16,342 nucleotides of DNA from Oscillospiraceae bacterium. Lineage in GTDB: Bacteria > Bacillota > Clostridia > Oscillospirales > Oscillospiraceae. The DNA lies in assembly GCA_016296635.1 (NCBI GenBank), contig JAEDIZ010000047.1, positions 1 through 16,342 on the forward strand, read 5' to 3'. Positions 13,317 through 16,342 of this stretch are shown piece by piece. A program made the position numbers and the translations under genes. The notes under the pieces were generated by a model. The model was given only the letters and a program-made list of their open reading frames with translations, was not told where the DNA came from and did no database searches. Within the stretch, counting starts at the first letter, position 1; each line of letters begins with the position of its first letter.

Positions 13317-14338
13317 AAGCTTGTGTATATGAGGCCCCGGGAAAAGTGGGGCTGCGCTGTGATATTCCCATGGAACCTTTGAAACGAAATGAGGTCCGCA
13401 TTCAAGTGGCATATTGTGCCATATGTGCGACAGACACGCATATAGTGAATCACGGAATGTTTAACCCGTATCCGGGCATGGTTCTGGGACATGAGGTGAG
13501 CGGCATCGTTGTGGAAATGGGGCCAGACACGGAGAAGAGCGGTCTGAAGATCGGGGACCGCGTGGTGGGAAGCCCCATCCGGAACTGCGGCTACTGTGAA
13601 CAGTGCCAGAAGGGAAATCCACAGTACTGTACTTCCTACAGCGACTTGGCCTTTGGTGGGATGGCAGAGTACAAGGTGTACAATATGAAGAACTTGTATA
13701 AAATCCCTGAGAAGCTTGGGCTACGGGAGGCCTGCCTAGTCGAACCACTCTCTTGCGTCATGCGGGGAATGGACCTGACGCAGATCCAGCAGGGGCAGAC
13801 GGTTTGCTTGTCTGGCAGCGGCGGCATTGGACTTCTTATGCTACAGGCAATCTGTATGCGGGGAGCCTCACGGGTCACAGTGATCGAGCCCGTGGAGGAG
13901 AAGCATGCACTGGCCCGTAAGCTGGGCGCGGAGCATATCATCAATCCCACAACGGACAATATCTGCGAGGAAAGCATGCGCATTACCGACGGACTGGGCT
14001 TTGACGTGGTGATCGAGGCGTCAGGCTCCCGCAACGCGGCGCCTCCGTGTTTGGATATCGTCGGAAAATGCGGAACAATTACGTATTTTGCCGTCTACCC
14101 GGAAGATTACGAGCTGCCACTGAATCTCTTTAAGCTATACAGCAAGGAAGCCAGAATTCAGACCGTTTACACACATACGCAAATCTATCCCCGTGCCGTT
14201 AATTTTGCTACAAGACTGGATTTAAAGACGGTCATCGGCGCAGAATTTCCTCTGGATGCGTGCGAGCAGGCATTTGCTGCGTTCGCGACCAAGAAGCCAC
14301 CTAAGGTGGTCATCCGATGCGCGGAAGCGCTGCGATAA
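13313..14338 (+). CDS. Zinc-dependent medium-chain dehydrogenase, second of a tandem pair
   Basis: A 341-residue MDR protein. The catalytic site is C38 (CAICATD), H60 and E61 (GHEVSG), with E144 (LVEPLSCVMRG). Structural-zinc cysteines are C92, C95, C98 and C106 (CGYCEQCQKGNPQYC). The Rossmann motif is GSGGIG (168-173). It belongs to the same broad family as its neighbour, but by eye the two are clearly diverged, so they probably act on different substrates or on successive carbons rather than being redundant. Its ATG overlaps the upstream TGA, and GGAGGAG (13302-13308) serves as the ribosome site. It is the last gene before a strong terminator. Sugar or polyol dehydrogenase is the best family-level call; threonine dehydrogenase and amino-inositol dehydrogenases share the same pattern. 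Confidence 0.93.
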   Translation: MKACVYEAPGKVGLRCDIPMEPLKRNEVRIQVAYCAICATDTHIVNHGMFNPYPGMVLGHEVSGIVVEMGPDTEKSGLKIGDRVVGSPIRNCGYCEQCQKGNPQYCTSYSDLAFGGMAEYKVYNMKNLYKIPEKLGLREACLVEPLSCVMRGMDLTQIQQGQTVCLSGSGGIGLLMLQAICMRGASRVTVIEPVEEKHALARKLGAEHIINPTTDNICEESMRITDGLGFDVVIEASGSRNAAPPCLDIVGKCGTITYFAVYPEDYELPLNLFKLYSKEARIQTVYTHTQIYPRAVNFATRLDLKTVIGAEFPLDACEQAFAAFATKKPPKVVIRCAEALR

Positions 14339-14343
14339 ATGAG

Positions 14344-14378
14344 AAAAGCTGCGGTTGCGTCTGGTGACCGCAGCTTTT
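14344..14378 (+). terminator. Intrinsic terminator ending the transport/dehydrogenase operon
   Basis: AAAAGCTGCGGT (14344-14355) and ACCGCAGCTTTT (14367-14378) are perfect 12-base arms with an 11-base loop, ending in TTTT, six bases after the last stop codon. It separates the operon from the regulator gene. The symmetric A/T tails would also allow termination from the other direction. Confidence 0.85.
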
Positions 14379-14380
14379 AA

Positions 14381-14390
14381 GAACATGTTC
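14381..14390. repeat. Perfect palindrome GAACATGTTC
   Basis: A 10-base perfect palindrome just after the terminator. It does not fit the Gram-positive SOS box, which needs four bases between GAAC and GTTC. Possible protein-binding site or chance. Confidence 0.3.
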
Positions 14391-14435
14391 AAATACAAGT
14401 TTGATTGTTTTTGGCAAAGTTGTATTAAAAATTGG

Positions 14436-14464
14436 TTGACGATGATTCTGAGATGTGTTATAGT
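14436..14464 (+). promoter_or_regulatory. Sigma-A promoter of the regulator gene
   Basis: TTGACG (14436-14441), a 17-bp spacer and TATAGT (14459-14464): five of six matches in each box with ideal spacing. The transcript would start near 14471, leaving a leader of about 56 bases that contains an inverted repeat. Confidence 0.8.
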
Positions 14465-14486
14465 AAAACGAAAGTTAATTTTTCCG

Positions 14487-14505
14487 ATATCTCATGACCA
14501 GATAT
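14487..14505. promoter_or_regulatory. ATATCT-N7-AGATAT inverted repeat, candidate autoregulatory operator
   Basis: Perfect six-base arms (14487-14492 and 14500-14505) around seven bases. It lies just downstream of the predicted start of transcription, where bound regulator would block elongation or initiation of its own gene. The sequence is not the same as the palindrome at 5751, so a single recognition motif is not established. Confidence 0.4.
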
Positions 14506-14526
14506 ACACGAATGCAAGGATAAAAG

Positions 14527-15606
14527 ATGGCATATTTGTATAAAAAAGTTGAAGAAGGAATTAAAGAACAGATTTCGCAGGGAAGATTATTCAGCGGTGC
14601 CAAACTCCCAAGTGAAAAGGAACTTATGGAGACCTACGGTGTCAGTAGGCAGACGGTGAGAAACGCGATCGCAGCGTTGACAGAGCAGGGCATTTTGTTT
14701 GCTGCTCAGGGAAAAGGGACGTTTGTAAAGGATGGAACTGCCGTGCTAAACCGGCAGCATATCATTGGCTTCAGCACGATCAGCTTCAAATCGTACAATC
14801 TCTATCCGCAAATTCTCCAGGAAGTCAACCGCTTCACGGAGCAGGCTGGCTACAGCCTTATGCTGGGGCAAACCAAGAATACATTTGAAGCGGAGAGAAA
14901 TTGCCTGCTGAATTTCCTGGAAAAAAATGTGGACGCTGTGATTCTCGATCCGACACACTGCGGGATGGCAAACGCAAATGAAGACGTTTACCGGATGTTT
15001 GAGGATCGCAGCAAGCCTCTTATCATGTACAGTGCCCGACACGTCAACGAAACAGCCTCATTTGTTGTGGCGGACGATGTGCAGGGGGGATATCTGGCGA
15101 CAAAACACCTGCTGGGCCTGGGTCACCGGATGATCGGTGGCATTTTCCAGGCGGACGACACACGGGGAAGCGATCGTTGCCAAGGAATGATCCAGGCACT
15201 TTGTGAGTATAAAATTCCCGTCCAGACCAATTTGATCGACTGGTATTCCTCCATGCGCATCGATCATTTGGAGGAGACAGATACGAGTACGCCGGATCCT
15301 GTACTGCTCCGGATTTTACACGAATGCACAGCGCTGGTCGTGTACAATGACATTATTGCCCAGCATGTCCTGCGCGTGTTGGAGGACATGCACCTGCGTT
15401 GCCCGGAGGACATTTCAATCGTTAGTTTTGACGACACGGAGCTCAACAGCGGAAGCATTGAGCTGACGACGATTCCCTATCCGGGCAGCCGGATCGGCAC
15501 TTGTCTGGGAAAGACTGTGATGGAGCTTTTAAACGACCCCACAAAGAAGATTCAGAAAAAGGTTCCTGTTGAACTCATTGTCCGTGAATCTACGTGTAAG
15601 CTGTGA
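14527..15606 (+). CDS. GntR/LacI hybrid transcriptional regulator, AraR-like
   Basis: A 359-residue regulator. Residues 1-68 are a GntR winged helix: LPSEKELMETYGVSRQTVRNAIAALTEQGIL, then wing QGKGTFV. Residues from about 75 on are a LacI/PBP-type effector domain: IIGFSTISFKSYNLYPQILQEVNRFTEQAGYSLMLGQT, VDAVILDPT, VADDVQGGYLATKHLLGLGHRMIGGIFQADDTRGSDR. This order and these segments closely resemble Bacillus AraR, the arabinose repressor, recalled from memory rather than aligned. It most likely represses the neighbouring catabolic genes until a sugar-type inducer binds. It has its own promoter and candidate operator and stands downstream of the operon it would control. The ATG at 14527 has only a modest AAGGA (14516-14520). 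Effector identity is inferred as pentose- or polyol-like from family only. Confidence 0.92.
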   Translation: MAYLYKKVEEGIKEQISQGRLFSGAKLPSEKELMETYGVSRQTVRNAIAALTEQGILFAAQGKGTFVKDGTAVLNRQHIIGFSTISFKSYNLYPQILQEVNRFTEQAGYSLMLGQTKNTFEAERNCLLNFLEKNVDAVILDPTHCGMANANEDVYRMFEDRSKPLIMYSARHVNETASFVVADDVQGGYLATKHLLGLGHRMIGGIFQADDTRGSDRCQGMIQALCEYKIPVQTNLIDWYSSMRIDHLEETDTSTPDPVLLRILHECTALVVYNDIIAQHVLRVLEDMHLRCPEDISIVSFDDTELNSGSIELTTIPYPGSRIGTCLGKTVMELLNDPTKKIQKKVPVELIVRESTCKL

Positions 15607-15615
15607 GTCTTACTG

Positions 15616-16116
15616 GTGTACCAAAAAGATTTCTTTAACAGGCCGGAGGATCCTGCGTGGCTGAATGTTTATTATCCAACAGTACCCTGCAACTCTACGG
15701 AGAAAAACCCGATCGTCAATATTTGCGAGATTCATGACAGTACACTGTCCATCGATTTTATTGACAGCTGGGGTAATTCCGGAGCACTCTCCCTCTCCTT
15801 TGATGAGGAAGCCATTATCTGTGTAACCAATGACCTGACCCCACCAGCTGAAGGCGCTGATTGGAGCGTTGGCGAAGGTACCTACGCGTTTACTGCCAGA
15901 TACGCGTCATGGAGCGAGATAAACGCGGCGATGGAGAACGCAAATCTTGCATCCAGCTTGTCGCAGGATGAGCGGTATGGCTATAACCTGTTTCTGAGCA
16001 ACTTCTCTGAACAGGGCTTCGGCAACTATTCCAACGACGGCTCCCAATCAACTTCTGCCCGTCTTGTAGAATTTGCCTATCTGTATAACTGTCTTAACTC
16101 CCCCAGATATGTTTAA
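15616..16116 (+). CDS. Unrecognised protein, possibly a truncated remnant
   Basis: A 166-codon open frame in the same frame as the regulator, beginning only ten bases after its stop. The first usable start is GTG at 15616 (or CTG at 15613); there is no ATG in the first hundred codons and no AGGAGG-like site. The product is acidic, rich in Asn, Ser, Tyr and Trp, has no signal peptide or membrane segment, and reads like the C-terminal part of an extracellular or lipoprotein domain (DPAWLNVYYPTVPC, LSIDFIDSWGNSGALSLSFDEEAI, WSEINAAMENANL, QDERYGYNLFLSNFSEQGFG). I do not recognise the family. Either it is translated by reinitiation after the regulator, or it is a fragment whose front was lost when the cluster was inserted or rearranged. 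A terminator-like hairpin follows 28 bases after its stop. Confidence 0.45.
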   Translation: MYQKDFFNRPEDPAWLNVYYPTVPCNSTEKNPIVNICEIHDSTLSIDFIDSWGNSGALSLSFDEEAIICVTNDLTPPAEGADWSVGEGTYAFTARYASWSEINAAMENANLASSLSQDERYGYNLFLSNFSEQGFGNYSNDGSQSTSARLVEFAYLYNCLNSPRYV

Positions 16117-16144
16117 TCTCATTAAGATAAGCTCCCCAATGTAG

Positions 16145-16173
16145 CCGCCTCCGGGAGAAAATCTCGGAGGCGG
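16145..16173 (+). terminator. Terminator-like hairpin after the unrecognised frame
   Basis: CCGCCTCC (16145-16152) pairs with GGAGGCGG (16166-16173). After a two-base GG bulge, GAGA (16155-16158) pairs with TCTC (16162-16165) around AAA. The stem is followed by TTTCGT, a short T-run. It would end transcripts from the regulator region. Confidence 0.65.
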
Positions 16174-16342
16174 TTTCGTAAACACATACAACAGGAAAGA
16201 GGGCACGACAAAAGCGCGGAGTTTCCTCCGCGAAAAACGAATATGAAACAACCTCAAATCATCCGGTACTGAAAACTGGCCGGACGCTTCACGCGCATAT
16301 TCCTCGGTTTTTGCTGGCCAGGCCGAACAGGAAGCAGGAATT
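16174..16342. other. Unassigned right edge
   Basis: No convincing gene is seen. On the minus strand one frame stays open from the right edge, but its product (beginning IPASCSAWPAKTEEYAREASG) resembles no family I know. Another minus frame ends at a TGA near 16257 after about 28 codons. Either could be the end of a gene lying outside the window, or none. Confidence 0.3.
16215..16232 (-). terminator. Small GC hairpin, possible leftward terminator
   Basis: CGCGGAG (16215-16221) and CTCCGCG (16226-16232) form a perfect seven-base stem with a four-base loop. On the minus strand it is followed by CTTTTG, which fits a terminator for a gene entering from the right edge. Confidence 0.45.

Noticed and set aside
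14381..14390. LexA/SOS box
   Set aside because: GAACATGTTC has two bases between GAAC and GTTC; the Gram-positive SOS box needs four.

Overview
The window looks like accessory carbohydrate metabolism from a moderately GC-rich Firmicute. A gut-type clostridium of the Oscillospiraceae kind is my inference, not proven. Supporting signs are strong AGGAGG ribosome sites, a short lipoprotein-type sugar-binding protein, a two-subunit (split) transketolase, a GntR/LacI hybrid regulator resembling Bacillus AraR, and a phosphofructokinase N-terminus of the QSGGP type at the left edge.

Layout, left to right. (1) Minus strand: the first 21 complete codons of a phosphofructokinase (65-1), a hairpin (102-146), an MFS transporter (1425-253) and an iron-dependent alcohol dehydrogenase (2625-1462). 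The last two form a small operon read leftward. (2) A 549-bp AT-rich divergent control region (2626-3174) with several small palindromes and candidate promoters for both directions. (3) Plus strand: an Old-Yellow-Enzyme/2,4-dienoyl-CoA-reductase-type flavo-iron-sulfur oxidoreductase (3175-5130) and a CMP/dCMP-type zinc deaminase (5169-5636). (4) After a 162-bp gap with a perfect TACCATATA-TTT-TATATGGTA palindrome comes a long plus-strand operon. It holds a sugar-binding lipoprotein, an RbsA-like ATPase and an RbsC-like permease, both transketolase subunits, a short-chain dehydrogenase, and two tandem zinc alcohol dehydrogenases (5799-14338). It ends in a clear intrinsic terminator (14344-14378). 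(5) An AraR-like regulator with its own promoter and a candidate operator (14436-15606). (6) A 166-codon unrecognised reading frame directly behind it, a terminator-like hairpin, and an unassigned right edge.

The likely joint role is uptake of an unphosphorylated sugar or polyol by the ABC transporter, oxidation by the SDR and one or both zinc dehydrogenases, and two-carbon ketol transfer by the transketolase, under control of the AraR-like protein. The divergent Fe-dehydrogenase/MFS pair and the flavoenzyme/deaminase pair may process or export a side product, or act on a modified (possibly nitrogen-bearing or unsaturated) form of the substrate. No sugar kinase, isomerase, aldolase, glycosidase or nucleoside phosphorylase is present in the window. 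The substrate therefore cannot be named from sequence, and the route may differ from standard kinase-first pentose or pentitol pathways. I see no tRNA, rRNA, CRISPR array, insertion sequence or phage gene.
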